Assembly (NCBI GenBank): GCA_022565595.1 | Contig: JAIUML010000008.1 | Span: 109,415 to 173,414 of the forward strand | Direction: 5' to 3' | From: Saccharospirillum sp. | GTDB lineage: Bacteria > Pseudomonadota > Gammaproteobacteria > Pseudomonadales > Natronospirillaceae | Length of the DNA stretch: 64,000 bases | Translations under genes and position numbers: made by a program | Part shown: positions 10,086 to 17,551 of the stretch, piece by piece | How positions within the stretch are numbered: the stretch's first letter is position 1 | Layout: every line of letters begins with the position of its first letter | The notes under the pieces: generated by a model | Database searches by the model: none | The model's input: the letters and a program-made list of their open reading frames with translations, nothing else | Told to the model about the DNA's origin: nothing

Positions 10086-11984
10086 ATGAAGATCTTGATG
10101 CTGGGAAGTTGGCCAACGGCGAGGCTTTTGTTGATAGTCGCGACAGCCATTGGCTTGTTTGGTTGTGGTAATGGTAACAATGGGCTCGGCCCAGACACGA
10201 AAAGCTATGAGGTGCGGCTGAGCGGTGAGCAGGAAGTCCCCATGGTCGACACGGAACAATCCGCAATGGCCACCGTGAACATCAACGAGGCCGATATGAC
10301 GGTAACGGCCGACATGGATCTGAGCAACGTGACCGGCGTTACTGCCGCGCACATTCATTCGGGCGAAGTCGGTACCAATGGGCCCGTGGTGTTTGGCTTT
10401 TCTGACTCGAATTCGAATGGCGTCTGGACAATAGAGAGTGACGACATCACCCAGGCACAACAGGATGCACTGCTTGCCGGCAAGTGGTACATCAATGTGC
10501 ATACTGGGAGCTTCCCCGACGGCGAGCTGCGCGGGCAGGTTCTGACCGACACCCAGATGGTGAAGGTATTCACCCTGGCCGGTGAGCAGGAAGTGCCCCC
10601 AGTGAACACCAATGCTTCTGGTCAGGGTTATCTGTTATACGACAGTAGCAACTTCATGCTGACGCTCAACGTCTGGACGGAAGACATCACCGCAACGGCC
10701 GCGCACATTCACCGCGCCGAAGCCGGCCGCAATGGCCCCGTCCTCCTGACGCTGGAAGAGCATGCGGACACCGCAGGCCTCTGGCAGTTACCGGCAGAGT
10801 CCATATTGAGCGCGAGTTCCGTCTCGGACCTGGAGAGCGCCAACCTCTACGTCAACATCCATACCGCAGCCCACTCTGGCGGGGAGATTCGTGGCCAAAT
10901 CCTTCCGGACGACTACGCCCTGAAGCTGTTCGACCTCTCCCCCGGGCAGGAAGTCCCCCGCGTTGATTCCTTTGCCAGCGGGCACGGCTACGCCACCTTC
11001 AATACCGAGACTGGGGACTTGCGCCTGAATGCCTGGGCCTCGGACATGACGACGACAGCCGCCCATATCCACCAGGCCGGCATCGGTGAAAACGGCACTA
11101 TTGTTGTCGGGCTGGAAGAAAACACCGACCATGCCGGGCTCTGGCAGACGCCGGCAAGCACCATGCTGAATTCGACTGCACAGGCGTTGCTGCTGGACGG
11201 TGGCCACTACGTCAACATGCACTCGGCAGCCTTCCCGGATGGACAAATCCGCGGCCAGATTGTCGCAGCGCCCTGGCAGGTACTCGCCTTTCCGCTGAGC
11301 GGATCCCAGGAAGTACCGGCAGTGACCACAACGGCCGAAGGTGACGGCTACGCCCTGGTCAACACCGAATCCGGTGACTTGACACTGGTGGTGAACACCC
11401 GCTACCTGGATGACGCCTCAGCCGCCCATATCCACACCGGTACGGCCGGCATGAACGGTGGTGTTATGATTGGTCTGCAACAGGATGGATCCGACATCGC
11501 AGTCTGGCGGGTACCAAACGATACCTCATTGAGCGACGCTGAACTGGCAGAATTCCTGAACGCCGGGCACTACGTGAATGTGCACACGCCTACCAACTCC
11601 GACGGCGAAATCCGCGGGCAAGTGCTCACCTCAGCGCATGTCATCTTCCCGTTGTCGCTCTCTGGCGATCACGAAGTACCACCGGTAGTGACGGTGGCCT
11701 CCGGCGAGGGCGCATTCACATTGCACACCCACACCGGCAGCCTGCGCGGCGCATTCACCACGAGCGACATCGACAGCACCGCTGCCCACATTCACCAGGC
11801 ACCGGCCGGCGAAAATGGCTCTGTGATACTGACCCTCGAAGCCACGGCAGCGGGCTACAAAGTGCCTGACGACACCGAGCTTTCAGAAGCAGTAACAGAA
11901 ATCATGCTGGGAGAAGGGCATTACGTCAACGTGCACAGCGAAGCGCACCCTGGTGGAGAGATACGCGCCCAGATCACTGAGTAG
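10086..11984 (+). CDS. Lipoprotein with five CHRD domains
   Basis: This 632-residue secreted protein starts at the ATG at 10086; the TTG two codons upstream is a poorer choice, and no strong ribosome site is seen for either. A lipoprotein signal peptide ends in LFGC (about residue 26), so the mature protein is lipid-anchored. Five tandem CHRD domains follow, at about residues 40-150, 160-270, 280-390, 400-510 and 520-630. Each has GEQEVP or GSQEVP near its start, then AAHIHxGxxGxNG, and ends with GEIRGQ. CHRD domains were first described in chordin; bacterial ones are of unknown function. Confidence 0.9.
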   Translation: MKILMLGSWPTARLLLIVATAIGLFGCGNGNNGLGPDTKSYEVRLSGEQEVPMVDTEQSAMATVNINEADMTVTADMDLSNVTGVTAAHIHSGEVGTNGPVVFGFSDSNSNGVWTIESDDITQAQQDALLAGKWYINVHTGSFPDGELRGQVLTDTQMVKVFTLAGEQEVPPVNTNASGQGYLLYDSSNFMLTLNVWTEDITATAAHIHRAEAGRNGPVLLTLEEHADTAGLWQLPAESILSASSVSDLESANLYVNIHTAAHSGGEIRGQILPDDYALKLFDLSPGQEVPRVDSFASGHGYATFNTETGDLRLNAWASDMTTTAAHIHQAGIGENGTIVVGLEENTDHAGLWQTPASTMLNSTAQALLLDGGHYVNMHSAAFPDGQIRGQIVAAPWQVLAFPLSGSQEVPAVTTTAEGDGYALVNTESGDLTLVVNTRYLDDASAAHIHTGTAGMNGGVMIGLQQDGSDIAVWRVPNDTSLSDAELAEFLNAGHYVNVHTPTNSDGEIRGQVLTSAHVIFPLSLSGDHEVPPVVTVASGEGAFTLHTHTGSLRGAFTTSDIDSTAAHIHQAPAGENGSVILTLEATAAGYKVPDDTELSEAVTEIMLGEGHYVNVHSEAHPGGEIRAQITE

Positions 11985-12084
11985 TAGCACAGTGCCGCAG
12001 AAAAGGGCGAGACCGGATTGCCAATCAACAAGGCCTCGCCCCAAGCAAACAGCATGAACACCCACAACAGTTGATTGAAGTGGG

Positions 12085-12310
12085 TGTTCATGCCACCCAT
12101 CCAACGAATGCATCAAGGCTATGGAGCATCGATATTATCATCGACGTAGTGGGCGCAAGCCCACTCAGAAGCCCGAAGCGGGCACCAATAACACCCCTCA
12201 GATACAAAATATTGCCAAGCCTGATACAGAATGCCTCGGCAAATGAAGTTGAAGTTAGACAGATATCATCGGGGATACTCTGGAAATAAGTCGAAATAAA
12301 GAATGAAGAA
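12085..12310 (+). repeat. Long repeat, copy 1 (upstream of the higBA remnant)
   Basis: This block, starting GTTCATGCCACCCAT, matches 12823-13022 with roughly 80 percent identity by eye over about 195 bases. It includes the dispersed CATCGACGTAGTGGGCGCA motif and ACACCCCTCAGATA. A further shared tail (ATGAAGAAACTGT) ends at about 12,315 here and at 13,213 in copy 2. Both copies open on one long minus-strand frame, which I read as a side effect of the repeat, not a gene. The 370 bases between the CHRD gene and higB hold nothing else recognisable. Confidence 0.75.
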
Positions 12311-12358
12311 ACTGTCAGGCCCTGTTGTGCGTGATGCGCAACACGCCACAATTCCTTC

Positions 12359-12520
12359 ATAATAAAATCATTCCGTCACAAAGGACTGAAGCGGTTCTAC
12401 TCGACAGGCAGTAAGGTTGACAAAGGGCGGTGGTCGATTTGGGTAAACGGAAACTGGCGCATGACGTTCGAATTTCAGGACGGCAATGCCTACATACTTG
12501 ATTATGAGGATTATCACTAA
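12359..12520 (+). pseudogene. higB: higB toxin remnant with internal in-frame deletion
   Basis: The frame reads KSFRHKGLKRFYSTGSK and then jumps to KGRWSIWVNGNWRMTFEF and LDYEDYH, the two ends of a RelE/HigB family mRNA interferase. The family is normally about 92 residues; this is 53. About 39 residues in the middle are missing, without loss of frame. The expected ATG is replaced by ATA, and the first in-frame Met is deep in the protein. Both lesions suggest a dead toxin. The stop overlaps the antitoxin start (TAATG), so the operon order is still intact. Confidence 0.85.
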
Positions 12521-12813
12521 TGACTATGCATAATCCGCCACATCCCGGCGAGTTCATTCGGGAGGTGTACCTGGCGCCATTCGGAATCAGTTCCCGTCAG
12601 CTTGCTTCCAGTCTGGGCGTTTCACCTTCCACTTTGTCCCGATTGCTCAAAGGGAATAGTGGTATTAGCCCGGAAATGTCTCTTCGGCTGTCCAAGGTTC
12701 TCGGGCGCACCCCTGAAAGTTGGCTCGCGATGCAGGATAAATACGATCTTTGGGTGGCTCGCAACACGGTCAACCTGGATGGCATTCACCCTCTGGACTT
12801 TGAAGCAGCTTAA
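12520..12813 (+). CDS. higA: HigA family antitoxin
   Basis: This 97-residue protein begins MTMHNPPHPGEFIREVYLAP, the hallmark of HigA antitoxins, and carries an XRE-type helix-turn-helix (SSRQLASSLGVSPSTLSRLL, about residues 24-43) used to bind and repress its own promoter. It is full length and looks intact. Its start overlaps the stop of the broken higB. With the toxin dead, it may act only as a DNA-binding orphan, or protect against a related toxin elsewhere. higBA pairs are frequent integron cassettes, which fits the surroundings. Confidence 0.92.
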   Translation: MTMHNPPHPGEFIREVYLAPFGISSRQLASSLGVSPSTLSRLLKGNSGISPEMSLRLSKVLGRTPESWLAMQDKYDLWVARNTVNLDGIHPLDFEAA

Positions 12814-13218
12814 CCAATGGCTGTTCATGCCACCCATCGAACGAATACGCCAAGGCTATGGAGCGTCGATGTCCCCATCGACGTAGTGGGCGCAGCCCAC
12901 TCATTAGCCCAAAGCGGACACCAATAACACCCCTCAGATAGAAAATCTTGCCAAACTCGGCACAGAGTGCCATGGTAAAAGAAATTGAGGTTAGGCCAAT
13001 ATAATCGAGGATATCCGGGATATGCGTCCCTATTGACGCTAACTTCGTGGATAAGCGTCAAATGCGACTGGTTGAGCTTGGTGGGTATTCTCGGCAAGAT
13101 TAATGACTGAAGTCGCTATATCGCGGGTTTGTAACTTGTCGTTTGGTTCTGGCGACGCAAAGGACCTGTGAATTTGCCGGTATATGAGTCTAAATATACG
13201 ATGAAGAAACTGTTAGAC
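12808..13218 (+). repeat. Long repeat, copy 2, with possible attC ends
   Basis: The part from 12823 to about 13022 repeats 12085-12280. The whole interval starts with GCTTAAC (12808-12814), which fits the RYYYAAC core of an integron attC site, and ends with GTTAGAC (13212-13218), which fits GTTRRRY. At about 410 bases it is too long for a normal attC, so an inserted or duplicated segment is likely. It contains no gene that I can support. Confidence 0.5.
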
Positions 13219-13234
13219 TTTAGGAGGCATATAG

Positions 13235-14143
13235 GTGCTAACAACTATCACAGATAAACGCGCAAACAGTGAATGCCAAGCGCTATTAAAAAACAAGCTT
13301 TCTGAATCGTTGAAAAGCAGCCTTTTTACGACCATAGGGTTCCCTGGTGGTAGCTGGCAGACTGAAGTCATTTACAATTCCAAAATATGGTACAACTCAT
13401 ACGATATTGATGAGGAAGGAAAGTCAAAGCGGTATTGGAACGGATTTGGATTGTCAAACGGTATTAAGAGTAATAAATCTTTGAATATAGCCGTCGAGAT
13501 CAACGTACCTTTTTCAGGTGTTGATCGAAAAGTATCTGGATTTTTTGCGAGAGATGAAAATTCCGGTGAAGTTTTTCTTATGCACCGAGGAAAAGTAGGC
13601 GGTGGAAGAAAAGGGATAGGGAAAAGTGCATTCATAAATTGGGCTGAAATTGAACTGATTGAAATAAAGGAAGGTAAAAAAACAAGCAGCGCTATTAAGG
13701 TTGCAAATTTAGACGGAAAGAATGTCGCAAGAGAAATTGCAGCTTTTGTTACTAAGGCATCTAATTTCAAAGAATACATTACTGCTGGCGCCGTAAACGT
13801 TGTGGAAATGCTATCCCTAGAAGAGCTATACGCACGAGCAAAGGAGTCGGCTGGCAAAAAGCTAGAAGTATCGTCAAAGTCGATCTACGTGCGGGATGGA
13901 CATATTGCAGAGATAGCAAAACGTAAGGCTAAAGGTAAGTGCCAACTTTGTCTTCAGAAGGCCCCATTCGAGGACAAGTTTGGTAAACCTTACCTTGAAA
14001 CACATCATATAGACTGGCTTTCATCCGGTGGCGCGGACACAATTGAAAATACAGTAGCCATATGCCCCAATTGCCATCGAAAAATGCATTCACTCGCACT
14101 TTCGGAAGATGTGGAGATTCTGCGTGAGCGGGCAAAAGTCTAA
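13235..14143 (+). CDS. HNH endonuclease domain protein
   Basis: This 302-residue protein starts with GTG at 13235, seven bases after a perfect AGGAGG. The C-terminal 70 residues form an HNH/McrA-type nuclease fold: CQLC (about residue 235), the core LETHHIDWLSSGGADTIENT (about 254-273) and CPNCHRKMH (about 276-284). The cysteine pairs probably bind zinc and the paired histidines are catalytic. The N-terminal 200 residues are unrecognised and may bind the target. Nucleases of this layout often serve in restriction, but no methylase adjoins it. It is AT-rich compared with its chromosomal neighbours. The gene fills a cassette that starts at 13213 and whose attC starts at 14138. Confidence 0.85.
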   Translation: MLTTITDKRANSECQALLKNKLSESLKSSLFTTIGFPGGSWQTEVIYNSKIWYNSYDIDEEGKSKRYWNGFGLSNGIKSNKSLNIAVEINVPFSGVDRKVSGFFARDENSGEVFLMHRGKVGGGRKGIGKSAFINWAEIELIEIKEGKKTSSAIKVANLDGKNVAREIAAFVTKASNFKEYITAGAVNVVEMLSLEELYARAKESAGKKLEVSSKSIYVRDGHIAEIAKRKAKGKCQLCLQKAPFEDKFGKPYLETHHIDWLSSGGADTIENTVAICPNCHRKMHSLALSEDVEILRERAKV

Positions 14144-14230
14144 CAAGCGCATGTTGTCGCAGCGCAAAAATGCCGCGCTGCTGAGACGACTTACGCGTTG
14201 CTCCAGCCGCCCCAAATGCGGGCGCTAGCT
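14138..14230 (+). other. Integron attC-like site of the HNH cassette
   Basis: It starts with GTCTAAC, overlapping the stop codon, and ends with GCTAGCT (14224-14230). GTCTAAC is exactly complementary to GTTAGAC, which begins the same cassette at 13212. This is what integron recombination predicts, since both ends of a cassette come from one attC. The inner part is partly self-complementary. The 3' core deviates from GTTRRRY by one base (C for T). Confidence 0.65.
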
Positions 14231-14285
14231 CTGCACTCATTCAACGCTAAAGCACTAACAATATTGGAAATGGAGCCCAATTCAG

Positions 14286-15224
14286 ATGACTTTCAGACTA
14301 GATTTGGCCAATAGGGCTAACTTATTTGGTAACTACGCTTCATGGCATGAGGACGGTAATGGTTTTGATAAGTCCCATGTCAGCTTTTCATTTAGTATTT
14401 GCTTTCTAATAAACTCATTGGAGAATATTCATAAGTACAAATTAGAAAGCCTTAGGCAGTTTGAGATACTCGAGAGTGAACTTAAAGGCACAAGTAACGA
14501 AATCTGTTTTCAGTCTCCGTCTCTCTTTGATATTTTTTCTGAATTTTCAACATCTCTGGTGCAAATGCGAGTTATTCAGAATAAATTGCTAGAGCTTATC
14601 AGTAAAAAGGTTAAGAGATCATACCCATCAAGCATGAATGAATACATTAAAAAATATAAAAACAGAGAAAAAAAAGGGTCTGAAATAAACATTTATAACC
14701 TGATTTCAGATTATTGGATTAAGAACGGATTAAGAGTTAAGCAGTATAGAGATATAGATCAACACCACGGGCAGCTTTTTAAAAATGCAGTAGTTGTAAA
14801 AAATGGTGATACCGTAAATCTGGAACTAAGACTGCCCGATAACCCTCAAGAAAAAAAATGGAATAGGCTTACTTACCATAAAAAAATTGACGCTATTGCT
14901 TTTATTCAAGAGTCGTTTGTTTTTTTGCAAGAACTAATAAATGATGTGAGTGTTGCACTAGGCTACGTAACTGAGAGACTCTTTGATCTTAATATAGATA
15001 TGAGCGAAAGCTATGAAAACTATTTGACCATCACATTTGACCCCTATCAAGGTATTATTATGGGTCAAGAATTTCTATTTGAGAATGGCGAAGACTACTG
15101 TGCAGCACACGCGAAAGAATGTAATTTGGAAGAGTTTTCATTTGTGAAAGTTCCAGAGTATTTCAAAGGTAAACCAATGTCCAAACGAAACTTCATTGTT
15201 GGTGAAAAGCTAAAGTGGAATTGA
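14286..15224 (+). CDS. Unrecognised cassette protein, 312 residues
   Basis: I do not recognise this protein. It is AT-rich, with many Lys, Asn and Ile residues. It seems soluble and largely helical at the N-terminus (SFSFSICFLINSLENIHKYK), with a charged middle (YIKKYKNREKKGSEINIYN), a motif RDIDQHHGQLF near residues 158-168, and an acidic end. There is no signal peptide or clear membrane segment. It is the only gene of a cassette that starts at 14225 and whose attC starts at 15225 just after the stop. No function can be given. Confidence 0.7.
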   Translation: MTFRLDLANRANLFGNYASWHEDGNGFDKSHVSFSFSICFLINSLENIHKYKLESLRQFEILESELKGTSNEICFQSPSLFDIFSEFSTSLVQMRVIQNKLLELISKKVKRSYPSSMNEYIKKYKNREKKGSEINIYNLISDYWIKNGLRVKQYRDIDQHHGQLFKNAVVVKNGDTVNLELRLPDNPQEKKWNRLTYHKKIDAIAFIQESFVFLQELINDVSVALGYVTERLFDLNIDMSESYENYLTITFDPYQGIIMGQEFLFENGEDYCAAHAKECNLEEFSFVKVPEYFKGKPMSKRNFIVGEKLKWN

Positions 15225-15929
15225 AGCTAACAAGGCCCGGCTCGTGCCGAGATAAATCCGAAGTCTTGGGATGAATTTTATAAATTCGGAAATTGGCTAA
15301 TGTTACCCAGTGGGTGCGGTTAGGGAGATAGCTCCCGACCCCAGTCCCACCACGACCAATGCCTAGCCAGCAGGTCAGTAGTGAAGCCCGGGTGCGATCT
15401 TGGTAACAAGGTGTGCGGAGCAAGGGTGGAGCGAGAGTGTAGGCCATCTATTGAGCCCCGAAATATTGTAGAGTGGCGGTCATTGGATAACCATCGATGG
15501 ATGGGAAAGCTGACGGTCTGCTTGTGTACCGGAAAGCAGCAGTCTCAGTAGTGCCATGGCAAGTTATTGCGACACCGCCGGGGTCTGAGAACATGGCATG
15601 TGCTTACAGGGGTAGCTCGGGAACTCGGGAGATCCGATCAAGTCCTCGCTCAAGCAACCGGCACAGGTGGTCGGTCTACAAATACACCCGGCCCCGCAGA
15701 GTGACTCATTGCGCTCTGTAAGCAGTTTTCAGGGGAGACACGAACGACCAGTGAGGAGCACCAGGTATTGGGGGCCGATAGCGAGAGCGAAGAAACCCAA
15801 GACGCGAGATCGGAAGTCTTAGCGGAACGTAGTACCGATGGTCAGTGCCAGAAGCACTGACCGGGAAGGTGGGGAACGACTGCCCTAAGGACCCACTGTA
15901 GGGAAGGTGAAGCCGGGTATGACGCGTTG

Positions 15930-17249
15930 ATGGACCGAACGACAGGAGATACTTTGAGATCACCAACTGTCTCACTAAAACTTCGTCAACTGAGAGTGCA
16001 AGCCAGAGAGCACCCCGAGCGGGTGTTCACCACGCTACACCATCTGATTGACGTTGACTTCTTGCGAGAGGCCTATCGTCTGACCAACAAGCAGGCATCG
16101 GCCGGCGTGGACGGGGTTACAGTTGCGCAATACGCGACGAACCTCGACGCCAATCTGGCAGATCTTTGCCACCGCTACCGAGAGGGGAGCTACGTAGCCC
16201 CTTTCGTCAAGCGAGTGTGGATAGACAAAGAGGATGGAAGTCAGCGACCAATCGGCATCCCCGCGCTGGAAGACAAGATACTGCAGAGAGCCGTTGCGAT
16301 GCTGCTGGGGGCCATCTATGAAATCGACTTTTACGATTTCTCCTATGGCTTCCGGGAAAAGCGCAGTGCGCACGATGCGATCAAAGCGTTACGGGATAAT
16401 TGCTTCCGGGAGAAAGCCGGCGTAATCATTGATGCGGACATCAGTAAGTTCTTTGACACGATGCCGCATGATCGTATTCGAGAAATTCTTCGATTGCGGA
16501 TCAACGATGGGAAGATCATGCGCCTGATCGGCAAGTGGCTAAGGGCGGGCGTTGTCGAAAAGGACAGCATTCATTACCCGGCCTGCGGATCACCCCAAGG
16601 CGGATCGATCAGCCCGATGATTGCGAATATCTTTCTTCACCATGTTCTTGACGAATGGTATGTGAAACAAGTCCGCCCGAGACTGGCCGGTCGCAGCTTT
16701 CTGGTAAGGTTTGCTGACGACTTTGTGCTGGGCTGTGAGAGTGAGGCCGACGGTGCACGCCTGATGAAGGTATTGCCGAAGCGCTTCGAGAAGTACGGGC
16801 TACGCATCCATCCCGACAAGAGCAAGATGATACGCTTCAAATGGCCGAGTAAATTCTCAGCCAAGAGTGGGAATGGCACATTCGACTTCCTCGGATTCAC
16901 CCATTTCTGGGGCAAATCACGGAACGGCAACTGGGTAATCAAGCGGCAGACGATGAGGAAGCGACAGGCTCGCGCCATGCGCAACCTTCACCTCTACTGC
17001 CGCAACAACAGGCACGAACCCGTTAAGGAGCAATACCGCCAGCTTAGCGCTAAACTCCACGGGCTGTACAACTATTACGGAATCCGCTGTAATTATCGGG
17101 CACTGTGGATGGTGTATCAGCACGTGCGGGACTGCTGGAGGCGCTGGCTGGGCCGGCGAACCCGAGACGGGTATATTGGCTGGGATAAGTTCGAGAGGTT
17201 TCTTGAGGTATGGAAGCTTCCTCGGCCCAGAATAACAAAGATGGTGTAG
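15930..17249 (+). CDS. ltrA: Group II intron reverse transcriptase/maturase
   Basis: This 439-residue protein has the reverse transcriptase blocks in order: RQLRVQAREHPERVF at the N-terminus, NKQASAGVDGVT, DGSQRPIGIPALEDKILQRA, the block-3 to block-4 region YGFREKRSAHDAI and IIDADISKFFDTM, CGSPQGGSISPMIANI, and the catalytic RFADDFV. The active site reads FADD instead of the commoner YADD. The maturase (thumb/X) domain follows, with LHGLYNYYGI. There is no C-terminal HNH endonuclease, so target entry would depend on reverse splicing without second-strand cleavage by this protein. I took ATG 15930 in preference to TTG 15927. Confidence 0.95.
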   Translation: MDRTTGDTLRSPTVSLKLRQLRVQAREHPERVFTTLHHLIDVDFLREAYRLTNKQASAGVDGVTVAQYATNLDANLADLCHRYREGSYVAPFVKRVWIDKEDGSQRPIGIPALEDKILQRAVAMLLGAIYEIDFYDFSYGFREKRSAHDAIKALRDNCFREKAGVIIDADISKFFDTMPHDRIREILRLRINDGKIMRLIGKWLRAGVVEKDSIHYPACGSPQGGSISPMIANIFLHHVLDEWYVKQVRPRLAGRSFLVRFADDFVLGCESEADGARLMKVLPKRFEKYGLRIHPDKSKMIRFKWPSKFSAKSGNGTFDFLGFTHFWGKSRNGNWVIKRQTMRKRQARAMRNLHLYCRNNRHEPVKEQYRQLSAKLHGLYNYYGIRCNYRALWMVYQHVRDCWRRWLGRRTRDGYIGWDKFERFLEVWKLPRPRITKMV

Positions 17250-17309
17250 ACAACGCTTGTCGGGCACAGAGTCATACTTCAGAGTTGTGCCAGTACTCTG
17301 TTCACCGAG

Positions 17310-17341
17310 GAACCGGATGAGTGAATGCTCACGTCCGGATC
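17310..17341 (+). ncRNA. Group II intron domain V
   Basis: The hairpin reads GAACCGGATGAG at its 5' side and CTCACGTCCGGATC at its 3' side, with the two-base CG bulge expected of domain V. The usual catalytic triad AGC appears here as AAC, facing A instead of U, which leaves an A-A mismatch near the base of the stem. This follows from my own alignment to the standard model. Confidence 0.6.
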
Positions 17342-17551
17342 TGTGGGGGGCGTCGCCCGAGAGGGCGGCTCCTACCTAGAACCATCAGGCCCGCAAAAGC
17401 CCCTCCGTTTTACTCCGGGCGGGCCTTGGACTCGCATTCGCTCGCCGGTGCGGGCAAACGTTAGGCTTTGAGCGAACGTTCAGCCTAAGTGTTTTTTTTG
17501 ACCAACACTTAAAGGATTGCACTCCCGTCATAAAGGTGCATTGAATACCCG

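Larger units (their letters stand above)
15314..17382 (+). mobile_element. Group II intron (retroelement)
   Basis: The element begins with GTGCG, the group II 5' consensus, followed by about 610 bases of structured, mostly non-coding sequence. It then encodes a reverse transcriptase/maturase, and after the stop a domain V-like hairpin (17310-17341) and a domain VI-like stem whose probable branch-point A is at 17374. I placed the 3' end at about 17382 (...GAAC) from the usual branch-to-end distance; this is uncertain by a few bases. It lies in the same direction as the cassette genes. Confidence 0.8.
15225..17466 (+). other. attC-like site split by a group II intron
   Basis: The left part starts with AGCTAAC at 15225-15231, complementary to the GCTAGCT at the head of the same cassette except for one base. 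The right part ends with GTTAGGC at 17460-17466. Inner arms GCCCGGC (left) and GCCGGTGCGGGC (right) can pair. Between them lies the roughly 2.07 kb intron. Without the intron the site would be about 170 bases, longer than a usual attC, so a small extra cassette may also be present. Confidence 0.55.

Noticed and set aside
9842..10171. A 109-codon frame before the CHRD gene
   Set aside because: It overlaps the CHRD lipoprotein start in another frame and has no family features or ribosome site.
12088..12360. Minus-strand open frames in the two long repeats (also 12825-13097)
   Set aside because: Both frames follow from the repeat itself. There are no start signals or domains, and they overlap higB or the attC-like ends.
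15314..15926. Open frames in the 5' part of the intron (for example 15497-15721 and 15706-15975)
   Set aside because: This is the structured ribozyme part upstream of the maturase; the frames match no family.
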